The translations under genes were made by a program, and so were the position numbers. From the NCBI RefSeq assembly GCF_003597395.2, contig NC_133771.1:45966681-46030680 (forward strand): a DNA stretch of 64,000 nucleotides, in the 5' to 3' direction. Under the pieces are notes generated by a model, which was given only the letters and a program-made list of their open reading frames with translations, was not told where the DNA came from and ran no database searches. This document shows, piece after piece, positions 9,746-21,802 of this stretch. This DNA is from Chelonoidis abingdonii. Lineage: Eukaryota > Chordata > Testudines > Testudinidae. The stretch's first letter is position 1; each line of letters begins with the position of its first letter.

Positions 9746-10434
9746 TGTGACAGACCCAGGCCAGTGGGGTACAGGAGTCTGGTAGAGGGCAAATATACTG
9801 GTCACTGGATGAATAGTTTTCTGTTCCCTGAGTGACCAGAGCAGGGGCTGCACTAGAGTAGTCAGGAACCTGCTAGAACAATTAAGGCAGACAGGTAATT
9901 ACGAACACCCTGCACCCCAATCAAGCCCCCCCCGCTAAATCAGCTGGGCACCTGGGTTTCAAAAGGAGCTCATCCGGGCAGGTGGGAGAGAGCCAAGCGA
10001 GCGGACAGCATCGCATGTGAAGGGAGCTGGAGCAACGAGCCAAGGAGCTTGAGCAGTGAAGAGGGTGCCTGCTTGCTGGACAGCAGCTAAGGAGTACCCA
10101 CGTTATCGGCAGACACCAAGGCAGATCCTGTGGTGAGGATAAAGAAGGTGTATCTGGAGGAGGCCATGGGAGTAGCACCAGGGAGTTGTAGCTGCCCATG
10201 CAGTGTTACAGGAGGATATTGATGACAGCCTGCAATCCCAGCAGGCCCCGGGGTGGGAACCCGGAGTAGAGCGGCGGCTGGTTCCCCCAACCTCCCCAAC
10301 TCCCTGAATCCAGCCACACCAGGAGAGTTGACACCCAGACCGTGTGGGGAAGATCACTGAGCGTGCAGCCAAATTGCCAATCTCTAAGTTGCACGGACCC
10401 CCAAAGTCACGATCCCGCGAGGAACCTTGCGTCA
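9746..10434 (+). repeat. 5' LTR of the gypsy-like element
   Basis: It begins TGTGACAG and a plausible CA end lies at 10433-10434, giving about 689 bp. The 3' boundary is uncertain because no second LTR is available. Overlapping minus-strand frames inside it (up to 142 codons) have no motif and are rejected as genes. Confidence 0.6.
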
Positions 10435-12160
10435 GCAACTGTCTCAGAGGTGGGCATTCGAGTGTGCACCAGCGCTGCACGACCCGAAGCCGGCTAAACC
10501 ACCGGGGCGGCGGGCGCGCGCGTGAAACCAAATTTCTCTAACACGAACAAAAAAAAAACATAAAAACCTAGCGGGTTTTTATTTTTCTCTCTACCACAAT
10601 CGGCATCACTTATACGGCGCTATTGACCACAATGCTAAGGCAGCCCCAGCAGGCCAAAGGCTTTACCCGCTGTCCAGCGCAGCTGCGCCACCAGGGCGGC
10701 CCCAGTGGCAGGCTTTCAGCACGACGGACTATGGCCTGTCTCGATCCGAACACACGCCCTTCTCAAGCACCACCCCCCGAGCTATAGTTGCAGCGAACCT
10801 GGTAAACACGGCGTAACAGCGCCCTTACAGAGCGGACAACGCCGCCACGATGGCATGCAGATCATTATGGCACCAAAGCCACTGGCTGGCAGGAAATGGA
10901 CCCGGATAGAATGCATGCTACGAGCGTATCACCGCCCTTCTGGCTTCCCTGAGGAGGACAGCCTATTGGAGGCATCGTGCTCCCCCGAGTCGAGTGGTCG
11001 GCGCTCCTTTCCCCCCATTCCTGACTGTGGGGCAGGCCCAGAAGGCTTTACCCCTATGACTCTTCGCCCTGACAGAGGCTGCACGTAGATTCCATGGCCA
11101 GTTCGGGGTCAACGAACCGCAAGTGCCGGGCCACCAGCAAGCTGATCAAAGTGGGACTGTCAGGCAAAACAACAACGCCTCCGATCGGTCCCAATTGCTC
11201 ACTCTCGTCCATGCTCGCACGAAAGTGGCCTGCGAACGACGTTCCCGCAGTCCTGCGAAACAGACTATAAGAGTTCTGGTCCACGAACAGTATACATGAG
11301 CGGGGACTACCACCCAGAGCTTCGTGCCTGGGTAAGTCCCAGTGAACGAACCCTGCTGCCTATGGAGTTAGATGTTGTGTCAGCAATGAGTAGAAGAGGC
11401 AAAAGTGGAAACGCGGGAACATCGACGCACCCCGACCCCCAGTTAAGCGAAAGCACGCTCCCTCCGGTTATACTAAGCACGCAACAAGCCCTTACGCAGG
11501 CTCGGTGGACTGAGGCCCACCAGGAGGTACCAGCGTGACAAAAGAGAGTGGGCTCGCGACGCGCTCTTCACCGCACATCAGCCACAAAGAGTCAGCAGAC
11601 TGACAGGAGAGCAAGATGATCGCTCGCAGTTTTAGAACTTCCTGCGCACAACAAGAGACCCGGGGCAACTGCCTAGGGCTCCATACAGATGTATGCTGTG
11701 AGGGTGGGTGACATATAGATCGCCAGTGTCCTTATATCTCGAGGAGCCAACTGCAGGTACACTGGAACTGGGCAGACCCATGCCTCATCCTAAATCCCCC
11801 ATCTTGTGGGGGTCCTCAGCTAACATCCCCACATATGTTAAGCACCCCCCCAGACCATTAAGAGTAATATCGGGTACGAGACCGACCGCCACTCGGTTGG
11901 CGTTGGGGAGTCTATCGCCCACCCGCTTGTATCTGCGGGGAAGCTTTAGTGAAGTCGTTAGTCAGTTACTCGCCGGCGGCTGCAGAGCATCGACCCAGCG
12001 CGATGACACCTGCGTCCATGGGACAACGTTGGTTAATTTCAACCCAACATCGCCCAGTAGAACTCCCGATCTTCAGAGGGAGACCACTACTCGAGTAGCA
12101 GCAAATGTACGTCCCCTAACTCCATACTCGGTGGTCCATCCGGGCGGGGACTTCCAGCGG
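10435..12160 (+). pseudogene. Internal gypsy region, presumed gag remnant
   Basis: About 1.7 kb rich in G+C and in CpG, lying between the LTR and the integrase remnant where gag should be. Several frames of 80-160 codons alternate (10705-11088, 11296-11538, 11708-12184), none with a domain I recognise. The reading changes frame so often that either the copy is heavily mutated or the assembly is error-prone here. The gag call rests on position only. Confidence 0.35.
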
Positions 12161-12162
12161 GT

Positions 12163-12985
12163 TTGGAAAACTTACTCCCAGTAGGAGGATTGGAGGAAAA
12201 GGGGAACCCTGAAGTTAGTGAGGCCTCCATAGTAGACTGTCAACCCCCAGTCTTCTCTGAAATATCCCCAGATTTATTTTCCATTCCCAGACAGGGTAGA
12301 AAGTCAAAAAGGGAAAGGAGGGCAGCTAGAACCTTGGGAACCCGAATACTGACTCAAAGCCAGCAGGTCGCTCTTGTAGGTAGGCGGACCTGAGCAGCTG
12401 AAAAAGGAGGCCACCCAGGAGGGAGAAGCACTCGAGTCTGACCCCCACCCTAACGCTTCTGAACCAGTAGAGGCAACAGAGACTGGGCCCCTGGATCTTG
12501 GGCAGATTAGCCCCAGGAGAGGAAATTTTGGACGGGACTAGGCCAAAGACCCAAGGTAGGACAACATTAGGAAGGAAGTGACTAAAATAGATGGGGTTCC
12601 TGTGGAAGGGAAAACCCAGGGACCAGGACCCTACTTCATAATGAAGAAGAATCTCTCATACCGGGTTGCACCAGTACAGGGGCAGAAGGTACAGCAGATA
12701 GTAGTACCTCAAAACACCAGAACGCTGTAGTAAGTCTTGCTCATAGTCATCTTTTTGTGGTGAATTTGGGGGTAGAGAAGACCCTGGCATGAATCCTACA
12801 ACGGTTCTTCTGGCCTGGAGTACATGAAGAAGTGCGGAGGTACTATGCCTGGAGTGTCAGCTGCACAGTCCCCATCCCCACCTGAGGCCACCTTTAGTAC
12901 CCCTTCCCATCACAGAGGTTCCCTTTGAGCGAATAGTCATGGACCTAGTGGGACCCCTGGAGAAGACAGCTCGAGGCCATTTTGT
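12163..12985 (+). pseudogene. pol: Gypsy pol remnant: linker and N-terminal integrase
   Basis: Integrase inserts the element's cDNA into the host genome. A basic linker reads at 12163-12393. Further on, several frames together show the H-x-H part of the integrase zinc finger (about 12739-12750), the R-F-F-W-P-G-V-H block (about 12803-12830), a damaged Cys part of the same finger (about 12840-12865), and the start of the catalytic core with F-E-R-I-V-M-D-L at about 12924-12950, which includes the first catalytic Asp. In-frame stops and frameshifts interrupt it, one stop falling in the zinc finger region. The rest of the core and everything 3' are missing. It could also be read as an ERV integrase, but the zinc-finger wording fits vertebrate gypsy elements. 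Confidence 0.65.
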
Positions 12986-13072
12986 CACACAGCCCACCCT
13001 CCTCCCTGGGGCTGTCTTCCTCCCATCTGGTTAACCACAGTATCTAGGCTTGGTATTGCTGGGGTCTCTGCC

Positions 13073-13111
13073 AGCAAATAAACTACTACTGCAAGCAAAT
13101 AAACTACTACT
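13073..13111 (+). repeat. 21-bp-period tandem duplication
   Basis: An 18-bp word at 13073-13090 recurs exactly at 13094-13111. It lies in the short gap (12986-13115) between the gypsy remnant and the CR1, where nothing else is recognised. Confidence 0.75.
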
Positions 13112-13115
13112 TAAA

Positions 13116-13848
13116 AAAATATGGATACCAGAACTGTACATACTGTTCCAGTACCAGTCTCATCAATGCCATATGCAGAGGTAAAATCACCTCCCTACTC
13201 CTACTCACTACTCCCCTGTTTACACATCCAAGGATGGCATTAGCCCTTTTTTCCCCAGCATTTCACTGGGAGTTTATGCTGAGTGGCTTGTCCATCATGA
13301 CCCATAAATCTTTTTCAAAGGCACTGCTGCCTGGATATTTTTCCCCACTCTGTAAATATGGTCTGTATTCTTTTTTCCTGCATATGTAACTTTGTATTTG
13401 GCTGTATTAAAATGCATTTTGTGTGACTGGCCCAGCTTACCAAGCAATCCCGATTGCTCTGTATGACAGCGGTGTCCTCTTCAACATTTACCACTATGCC
13501 AGTCTTTGTATCATCCACAAATTTGATCAGCGGTGATTCCGTATATATTTCCAAATCACTGAGGAAAATGTTGAGTTGAATTGGGCCTCGTACTGATTGC
13601 TGATGATGCCCTACTGACAACCACTTTTTGAGATCCATCAATTAGCCAATTCTTAATCCATTTAAATATGTGCTTTACTGATACTGTATAATGCTTTTTT
13701 TTAATTCAGAATGTCATGCAGTACTAAGTTAAACACCTTACAAAAATCTAAGTATATTACATGTACTCGTTACCTTTATAAACCACACTTGTAATCTCAT
13801 CAAAGAATGAGATCAGGTTTGGCAAGACCTGTTTTCCATAAAACCATC
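13116..13848 (-). mobile_element. CR1 LINE fragment, reverse transcriptase end
   Basis: CR1 elements copy themselves by target-primed reverse transcription. The minus strand at 13315-13641 reads as reverse transcriptase around the catalytic box, here F-V-D-D in place of the usual F-A-D-D, followed by the CR1 C-terminal region. The 3' tail is missing. The element resumes at about 14996 after an LTR-like insertion. A similar region in the same orientation lies near 52690-53360. Confidence 0.8.
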
Positions 13849-14988
13849 TGTGACTCAAAGGCTTCTTGGCAAAGTGTCCCCTGTTTCTTTGCAAACAACT
13901 CTCACTTCAGACCTGACAAATTCACTATAGCAAATACATGTCTTACAGGTTATTTATCCATAAAGAGTAACATGTAAGGTATCTACAGAGAGCTCATAAC
14001 TTACTGATACTCATAATCATTGTGATATGCATGTATGGGTAATATTTAAGGAATAATATAATTATATTGAAAATGTGCTTAGGAACTTGGAGTAACAGTT
14101 AGTCACCAGGGTATTATATACCCATTCAATCAGAAGAGAGTTGTCACCCCACCTTGTTCAGCCACAAATGTAATGGAAGGCTCAGCAGTTTAGGCTTGCT
14201 CCATCCCAAGACATTCAATGCAAAACCATCAGAGGCAACTGCAGTCAAAACCATTTGGAGGCAAAAAAGGAACATTACAACAAGACTGGGTTTCAGCCTG
14301 TCTATGAATAGAGACAAATGACTAGTTCAGTGTAAAACAGAGTGGAGAAAGATACTCTGCATCCTTTCATTGAGGAGACATCTTAGGTAGCAGGGATGTC
14401 CTGAAAAATTGGATTCTGGGTCCTGTGAAACCAGCGAGCTCTGCAACAGACTGATTTTTCAGGGGGAATCTACATTATTAGATAGGAAAGGTAGTTATTA
14501 ATAACTGCAGACCCAGGTTTGGATTTTATAATTTTGATTTGTATTGTAAACATTTGTTTCCACCGCTCTCTGGTTTCTAGTTAAATGTCCACCGTCTCTT
14601 AAGTAAACCTACTTTTGTTTTATTATAAGTGCTCACAAGTGCTGTGTGATTTTACAGAAGTGGTGATTTAAAGCCTAACTAGTCAACTGGGGTACACTGC
14701 TCCTTTGGGGCAGCATTTCTGGGATACTGTGAGTAGCCAGTGTCAGGGGCTGGATATCATGGGGGGATGAGGGGAACAATTCAAAGGGACTCAGGGACTG
14801 GGGTGCACCTATCGTTAACCGTCAAGGTGAAGATATTGCTGGCATAGCCCAGAGGGGGGTGCTTGAGTGGCTGAAAGCATGGGGGTGTCAGGAAACTGAC
14901 ACCTAGCCACCACAGACAAGGCTCCCTCTTGCAGACGCCTAAGGTAACAAGGTGACTGACAGTTCTGGGTACACCAAGTACCATCACA
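13849..14988. mobile_element. Probable solo LTR inserted into CR1
   Basis: The CR1 reading stops at about 13848 and resumes at about 14996, so 1.14 kb was inserted. The insert starts TGTGACT and ends ATCACA, the short inverted termini typical of LTRs in this window. Flanking 5-mers (13844-13848 and 14989-14993) agree at only 3 of 5 positions, so the target duplication is weak. No coding region was seen inside. Confidence 0.5.
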
Positions 14989-14995
14989 CTGTCTT

Positions 14996-15285
14996 ACCTG
15001 GCAGTAACTGTATTCCCATCATTTAATTCTTTACTGATTGAATCCTGTATCTCCTTTTTCATTATTTTGTCCAGGACTGATGTCAGGTTCATTGATCTAT
15101 AAATTATCTAGGTCATTCCATTTGCTCTTTTTGAATATTGGCACAACTCCAATACTCTTCCAGTGTTCTGGAGTTTACCTGGTATTCCAATACATAACAA
15201 TGACGATGATTGTATTTATATCAGTATCTGAGATGCTATTAATTGCAATTAGAACTCATTACCCAACCCCTTCCTAACAACTTCT
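14996..15285 (-). mobile_element. CR1 LINE fragment, continuation
   Basis: It continues the minus-strand CR1 of 13116-13848 after the LTR-like insert, covering a more N-terminal part of the reverse transcriptase region. It fades out near 15285. Confidence 0.7.
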
Positions 15286-15538
15286 GCCAATGCTCCATAT
15301 TCTTGCTATCCTTTTATGATGAACAAAAGTAAAGGGTGTATTCCATTCATAAAGATACCTAGACTCCCTAAATCCTTGCTTCTGGGAAAGGTATCACCAT
15401 GATGACATCGGAGAGGCAACTACTGAATGTTTTTTATTCTCATTTTGCTCACTCACTGAAAATTTACAGAACTCATACTCAGGTCCAGCTAACTCAAAAG
15501 CTGCCACTTTAGCACATAAAAGCAGTTGAAATTCCAGC

Positions 15539-15700
15539 TACATTATTACATTTTATTATTATTATTTATTTTTATTCTTGTAGTACCTAGGAACCCATCA
15601 CAAACCAGGTCTCTGTGTTAAGCATTGTACAAACACAGAACAAAAAGATAAGTTGAAAGCTCTTTGGTGCAGAGACTAACTATAAGACAAGAGACAACAG
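15539..15700 (-). repeat. Short interspersed repeat with (ATT)n tail
   Basis: An ATT/TTA-rich tail (15544-15575) precedes a block ending in AAACACAGAACAAAAAGA. A related block in the opposite orientation lies at 30618-30720. I recall the family from reptile genomes but cannot name it. Confidence 0.5.
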
Positions 15701-16740
15701 ATGGAAACAAATCAACAGGAGAGTACAAGGAAATAATGAAACTGTATTGGACAGCATGATAGCCTGCGTTATCAGCACATGAGCAGTCTACCCATTGGAT
15801 CATATGACTAGCTATTTTCCAAATGGACATTCATTTCTCAGTGTGATAAGGCAAATGTAATATATCAGAATGCAAGTTCATTATTTATACTCACTATCTT
15901 ATTTCTTTATCTTCCATCTTTGATTGTATAATTATATCTCTGTAACCCTCATCCTCCCATACTCTTCCATTCTCCTTTCCCCTCCTCTCCTTCATTATGC
16001 TGGCAAAACCCCGTTGTAGACAGAACTACAGTATGCTGAAAGAAGCTGGCTTAGCTAATGTCTTTTGAGAAGGTGATTTAGCTCTATTGGCTGAAGAACT
16101 CCTGTCAGCTTATGCAGTATCTCCATTAGCTGAAACAGCCATATCAGTTCAGCTATGCCAGCAAAGCATTTGTAATGTAGATAAGCACTATGTCTTTAAA
16201 TATAGAGTGTACATCCTTTGGGAAGGGACGGTGAGTGCAATTTTCCAAAGTGCCGAAGTGATTTAGGAGCACAAGTCCTACTGAAAGTCAATGCTCCTAA
16301 GTCACTCATTACTTTAGAATTTCCCCTCTCCATGTCCTTCTTTTTCTGCTATGAAGAGCCTGGTGTCATGGAACAATGGCAAGAATCCTTGAATCAGATA
16401 CTTTATTCCAAAACTGAATAAGGGACTTAACCGGAATAAGGAAAAGTGGCAGAAGTGGAAATGGAACAATAGAACACTGAGAGAGAACAGAGAGAGGTGT
16501 TTTTGTTTTGTTTGCTTATAAAGACTTTGACAGCTAGTTGGATTTTTGCAAATGATAGTAAAAATGCAATCCTTTACCAAGCAAAATTGGAAAGTTGACC
16601 AGTTTTCAACCAAACTTTTGCTGAAATATAAGGATCTTTAGCTTCTCAATGTACCTGTTAATTAGAATGGCAGCATTTGCATATCCATCCCAATTATTTC
16701 CTGGAACTTTTTTCCTGTGACTACTGGCAGTAATATGCTA
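15701..16740. other. Unassigned AT-rich stretch
   Basis: No gene or clear repeat boundary. Open frames stay below 100 codons and lack motifs. Confidence 0.5.
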
Positions 16741-17260
16741 TTGTTCGTAGGTGCTGACTCAGTACCCACCAGCCACAGTGGTTCTGCAGCCTTGGACATG
16801 GATCAGCTGTTCTGAGGTGGCCCCACCCAGCTGTTTAGCAGCCTGCCCTGGCCAACAGCTATTTTGCAGCTTCTGGGCTAGCAGCAGCTGCTTTGGCAGG
16901 GGCTGACCCAACCCTGCTTCAGACCTCAATGGGGGTGGGACCGAGACCGCTCATCTAGCAGCCTCATGGCACTGCTCCAGCCAGGGTTACGGATGAGTGG
17001 GGACTGCAGGGATCACTCTGCTCTGCAGAAGCCCTGCCTGATCAGCAGTGCAAGACCCTGCTCACTGGGCCGCCTGCCTCCTACCTGCATCTCCTGGGCA
17101 AGTATCCTGTGTGGCTACAGCTCCCAGCCTGGCTCCAATCACAGGAAGCAGGTGAGTCCTGGTCCAGGCAAAAGGAGCTGGGCTGGGTAGGGCCTGCTGT
17201 AGTGTCAGGGGAGGGGAGGCCCCCCCAAACAAAGGCAAAGTGTGATGGGGGGTGCACATT
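16741..17260. other. GC-rich stretch, possible old MITE
   Basis: The opening words around 16750 (TAGGTGCTGACTC) resemble the end of the hAT-like MITE at 17774, and the body is GC-rich like that family, but no matching right end was found. No gene is supported; frames up to 125 codons lack motifs. Confidence 0.3.
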
Positions 17261-17773
17261 AAGTCACTGTCACTGCCCTTCCATTTCTGAAAGTGCAGAG
17301 CTGCTCTGCTTTGCCTGGGTGGGTGTGGGGGGTATCTGTCCTCAAGTGTGCCATTTAGGAGGGAAGGAGGGAGTGTTCTGGCCCTCCAGGAAAGTAAAAA
17401 TCTGGGGGAAATTTCTCTCTCTCATCTCTCCCTTGAACCCATGTATCCTTTACCCAAAATATTCACTTGGCACTGAAATTAAATAGATGTTAACAAAATC
17501 AAACAAAAGTGTTGATTTAAAATCCTTCCCCTGTCCATTGCTTAATTTTCTCTCTCTTGACTCTTATCATGTCATGATTTCACTAGTTCTCCTATTATCA
17601 TAGGCTTGGTCTAGATTGGGTTTTTATCTGGTAGTGAACCACAGTGCCACTCATTAGACTGCTTCCCATGCTGGTAAACCACTTGTGGTTCATTAATTTT
17701 ATACCAGTGCAACTCCACTGATTTCATTGCGGTCCCTCCTGATTTACACTGCTACAAGTGAGGAGAGAATCAG

Positions 17774-18060
17774 GCATAGGCTCTGACTCCATGGCTTCCC
17801 TGGGGCTCAAGCAGCCAAGGGGAAAAAAAATTATGGGTAGTCAGCTTCCACCAGCCAAAGCTGTTTGGCTGGGCTGCCCTTCAACTCTCTGGCAGCTGGC
17901 AGGAGAGGCTCGGTAAGAGGCCGGAGATTAGCAAGCAGCAGCCATGAGGCCTGAGAGGGGAGTGGGGACCGGAGATGGGTAGAGGCAGAGTGGAGGCAGG
18001 GCTTTGGGGCAGAGTGGGGATGGAGCAGCCACTAGGAAAAATAAAATTTGGTGCTGATAC
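17774..18060. mobile_element. Degraded hAT-like MITE
   Basis: The left end reads like an abundant turtle MITE (CATAGGCTCTGACTCC), and the right end carries the matching GGAAAAAT...GGTGCTGATA wording. The termini are only loosely inverted and no target duplication was found. The interior is GC-rich and non-coding. Confidence 0.45.
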
Positions 18061-18376
18061 TATTATTGTTTCATCATGCAACTTGCTGCATGGCTCTCTT
18101 ATGCTGCTGTTGCTTGCTTAATTGGGGCCGGGCAGAAAAACAAACTCAAAGGAATTACAGTTGAAAAAGAACTATTAGGTCATCTAGGTTGTCTTTTGTT
18201 GAGGTAAGATAGTGGACTGCTATACATTCACTAAGGCCAGAAGGGGAGATTTGTAATAGTGTATTGTATTGAAGGCTGAGAAGGTAAGAGGATATCCTGG
18301 CAAATGGAAACCTTCATGGTTTGCTTTCTGACAAAAAATGCAGATGAGGATTTTGGAAGAAGAGCAGAGTGTGGAC

Positions 18377-19569
18377 TGTGATGTTGCACCCCATAAGGCT
18401 TTATGGAAATAATCTTATGAATGTATATATGACACAACTGGAATATGTTTTAAGCTACATATGCCATATAACATTTCTCTGTAAAGGTTATGATCTACTG
18501 AACCTATTCATCTTATTTGTATGCATGTGTCATTTTTATATTCAAAGTTATGAATATTGGCTATGTACTTGTTTAATTTTAAATAGCCTCAGTGAAGCAG
18601 TTGGTCAGCTTCCTAAGGAAAGACTATTCTCAGTAAGTGCCCAATCAAGAAACCCTTAAGCTAACAATGAACTTGGAGATGCCAATCCACATCTGAGCTT
18701 TCCCAGGAACATGGTTTGGCTGGTAAGGAACTCAGTCATGCATAGACATGTGACTTTCCCATGTGACCTTAGAACTCCATTTTGTAGCTGAATTCTATGC
18801 AGGGGGAGGTAGAGGTGTCTCTTAAATAGAGAGAGTCTATTTAAGCCCCTGAGACACCCTTCCATTTTGTCTTCAGCTGGCTCAAGAGATAGCCTCTCCA
18901 CCCCAAAGGAAACCTGAAAGAAACTGGAACAAAGGACAGTAACTACAGGGGGTGTGAGTGATTGCTGGACCCAGACTAGAAGGAAGCTAGTCTGTAAAAG
19001 GAAGCTTACTGGAACACCTCTGAGGGTGAAGTTTTGTCTATATTCAGTTTTCTTACTGTATTAAGCATAGACGTGCATGTTTTATTTTATTTTGCTTGGT
19101 AATTCACTTTGTTCTATCTGTTACTACTTGGAACCACTAAATTCTTTTTTTTGTATTTAATAAAATCACTTTTTACTTTATTAATTAACCCAGAATATGT
19201 ATTAATACCTGGGGGGGGAGCAAACAGCTGTGCATATCTCTTTATCAGAGTTACAGAGGGTGAACAATTTATGACTTTACCCCGTATAAACTTTATACAG
19301 GGTAAAACAGATTTATTTGGGATTTGGGCCCCATTGGGAGTTAGACTACTAAGTGTTAGAGACAAGAACACTTCTTAAGCTGCTTTCAGTTAAGCCTGCA
19401 GTTTGTGGGACGTGATTCAGACCTGGGTCTGTGTTTGTGGCCGGCAAGCTGTCTGGCACAACCAGACAAGGCTCTGAAGTCCCAAGCTAGCAGGGAAAGC
19501 AGGGACGGAAGTAGTCTTGTCACATCAGTTGGCAGCCCCAAGGGGTTTGCTGTGTTCTAAGCCATCACA
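18377..19569 (+). mobile_element. Solo LTR (1193 bp) with 5-bp target duplication
   Basis: It begins TGTGATG and ends CATCACA, and is flanked exactly by TGGAC (18372-18376 and 19570-19574). Inside are a TATA-like box (about 18837-18845) and AATAAA (19159-19164), in LTR order on the + strand. No internal retroviral sequence remains, so it arose by LTR-LTR recombination. I recall it as a common turtle ERV LTR. Confidence 0.85.
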
Positions 19570-19574
19570 TGGAC

Positions 19575-21365
19575 AATAGATAAAATTCCTGGAACAGCAA
19601 AATTACTACGTGCCATTTTACTTCAAACTTTGAGCCTACTCAGAAATGACAAGTAACATTCATCATAGATGCACACGCTAAGAAAGTCAATTTCCTTATT
19701 TTTAAAGGGTTCAGTCTATAAAAATACAGATTCCCATTATGATTAAAATGCATTTCATCTCAGGAATATTCAGAAAAATATTATTGAACAAACTTCTAAT
19801 AAATTCCAATTCTGATTTCTATACACACTGTAAACAAAATAAAACAACAGAAACAAACCAAAATCCCCCACTTTTTCAAGAACCACAAAGTCTAAAGAAA
19901 TAAAGTCCTTTCCTGTGAAAGTACTTGTTATTGCCAGAACTGTGGCACATAGTGAATCTGGAAACTAGTTCCCAAGAATATTGGAAGTGAACTGTTTAAT
20001 TAATCAACCTTTAATTGCCAAATGTATCATTAACATAAATTCATTATCAGAGTTAGATCCTCGATATTGGTTGGTGCTGTCATTAATTTAGGAAGAAAGC
20101 TTTGCCTTTCATTCCAAGGTATTCAGAAAGCGGTAAGTGATTTACAATTAAAATACATATTGTGGCAGGCAGCAGGATGTTTCAACATGCATTAGTAAAT
20201 ATACTTTATTTAACAAAACATTTTCATGAGCAGATTATGTACAATAGGGAATGTAATATGAATAAGTACACTTCTAGTTTAACTGAAAGCAGATCTTGGT
20301 ACTGGAATACTAGCTATAATCAAAATGTTTATATCAGAGCAACACCTGCATTTTGATGTTGATGTATGGATACTCATGGCTTTACATATTCAGTAAAAGC
20401 CATCAGGACATGATGCTGCATTAGAATGTTGAAGAAAATCAGCATTCAGTTAACCAATAATGAGGGGATATTGCCAGATGGATCTTGCCAGGTGTTAGCA
20501 ATTAATTATTGATATACCTTGGGAACATGTAAAGGATATTCAAAATTAAAGAGAGCATTCTTCTTCCTGCATAGTATTATTGCATTACATTGGTGGCTGC
20601 TGATTGTCTGAGTTCTCTTTTTTTTTTACCTTACATGAACTGTTCAAAACAGATCCTTCTGAAGAAATCAAAGACATCCCCTCTGGCAAGCTATTATGTG
20701 GCCTGTTGAAATCAGGGTTTGGAAGAGATAGTTTTAGAATGTGTTTTGGAAAGGAATAATGATTGCACTGAAATGCATTTTCCATTTTTCCAAGCTTGTC
20801 TGCAAGTTTTTCCTTCGCTCTTTTGTTTAAATGGGTATCACACTGCCAGATGTGCACTATAAAAGCCTTTGTTAATGGGGTGATTATGTTTCTTTAAGTG
20901 CTGAATGACAAGAGAAGTGCAGTTTAGTACATTTATCATTTACACTTACAAAACAGTTCACTTGACAGCACTAAACTTGACAGACTCTATTTGCAGGATA
21001 GCTGCAGCAGTAGGCAAGCTGCCATAAACACTGGATTATTGGTAGTGTATCAACACCATTCTCCTTACTGTAATTCATTCCTTGCCCATTCAATTATCAA
21101 TGCTTCTGATTGGCTTGCAAACAAGGGTAACAGGTTTTTTGTGAATATTTATCGATTATGCCTATCCATTAGGAGCTGGACAGAGACTGCCCAATAGGCC
21201 ACCTACCAGGTTTAAAATTGATATGATACAGATGAAAAACAGTATCTGATCAGGCCTAAAGAAAGCTACTGTTTTGTATATTCCTATCACTTGAAATCAG
21301 TGTGGTTGATGTACAAACAAGAGAATCACAGAATACTATTATGTGTAGGAATTTTTTATTACCTA
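19575..21365. other. Unassigned AT-rich stretch
   Basis: No gene or repeat boundary recognised. Frames are under 100 codons. Confidence 0.5.
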
Positions 21366-21802
21366 GGAATATGATGGCTTTTCCACCACTTGAAGACTTT
21401 AAATCAAGATTGAATGTCTTTCTAAAAGATATGCTACAGCTCAGACAGAAGTTATGAGTCTGATGCAGAAGTTACTGGGTGAGGTTTCATGGCAGGCTGT
21501 GTTATGAAGGAGGTCAGACTAGATCAGTGGTGGGCAACCTGTGGCCTCGGGCCACATGCAGCCCATTAGGGTAAGCTGATTGTAGGCACAGCCCGCAGTG
21601 GGAGCTGCGGGAAGTGGCAGGCTGTGGAACCGTGGCCACTAGGAGCTATGGGGGGCCATGCTTGCGTATGGTCAACATCAGCAAAATGTCTTGCAGCCCT
21701 CAATCAACATAGCCTGATGGGCCGCATGCGACCTGCAGGCCGCAGGTTGCCCATCACTGGACTAGATGGTCATAATGCTCCCTTATGACATTGATCTATG
21801 AC
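21366..21802 (+). mobile_element. CR1-like LINE 3' tail, split by a hAT MITE
   Basis: 21366-21524 and 21760-21802 together read as a CR1 3' end (GGTCAGACTAGATGGTCATAATG-type wording, closing with TCTATGAC). The hAT element at 21525-21759 sits between GACTAGAT duplicates within it. Confidence 0.7.
21525..21759. mobile_element. hAT-family MITE, 235 bp, complete
   Basis: Terminal inverted repeats of 17 bp match at 16 positions (CAGTGGTGGGCAACCTG against CAGTGATGGGCAACCTG). An exact 8-bp target duplication, GACTAGAT, lies at 21517-21524 and 21760-21767, the signature of hAT transposition. The interior is GC-rich and non-coding. A truncated relative lies at 42571-42722. Confidence 0.9.

Larger units (their letters stand above)
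9746..12985 (+). mobile_element. Ty3/gypsy-like LTR retrotransposon, 5' part, degraded
   Basis: An LTR beginning TGTGACAGACCC at 9746 is followed by a GC-rich internal region and then by linker and integrase coding remnants, ending abruptly at about 12985 inside the integrase core. No 3' LTR is present and no reverse transcriptase or RNase H was recognised. The order LTR, internal, integrase on one strand supports a single element with deletions. The LTR and internal start match what I recall of an abundant turtle gypsy family. Confidence 0.7.

Noticed and set aside
10103..10531. 142-codon minus-strand open frame
   Set aside because: It is antisense to the gypsy LTR, overlaps two other frames and depends on high GC content.
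11708..12184. 158-codon plus-strand open frame
   Set aside because: It sits in the scrambled gypsy interior with no recognisable gag or protease motif; kept only as part of the element.
17600..17773. Possible additional Harbinger MITE starting AGGCTTGGTCTAG
   Set aside because: Only the left end resembles the family; no right terminus or duplication could be found.
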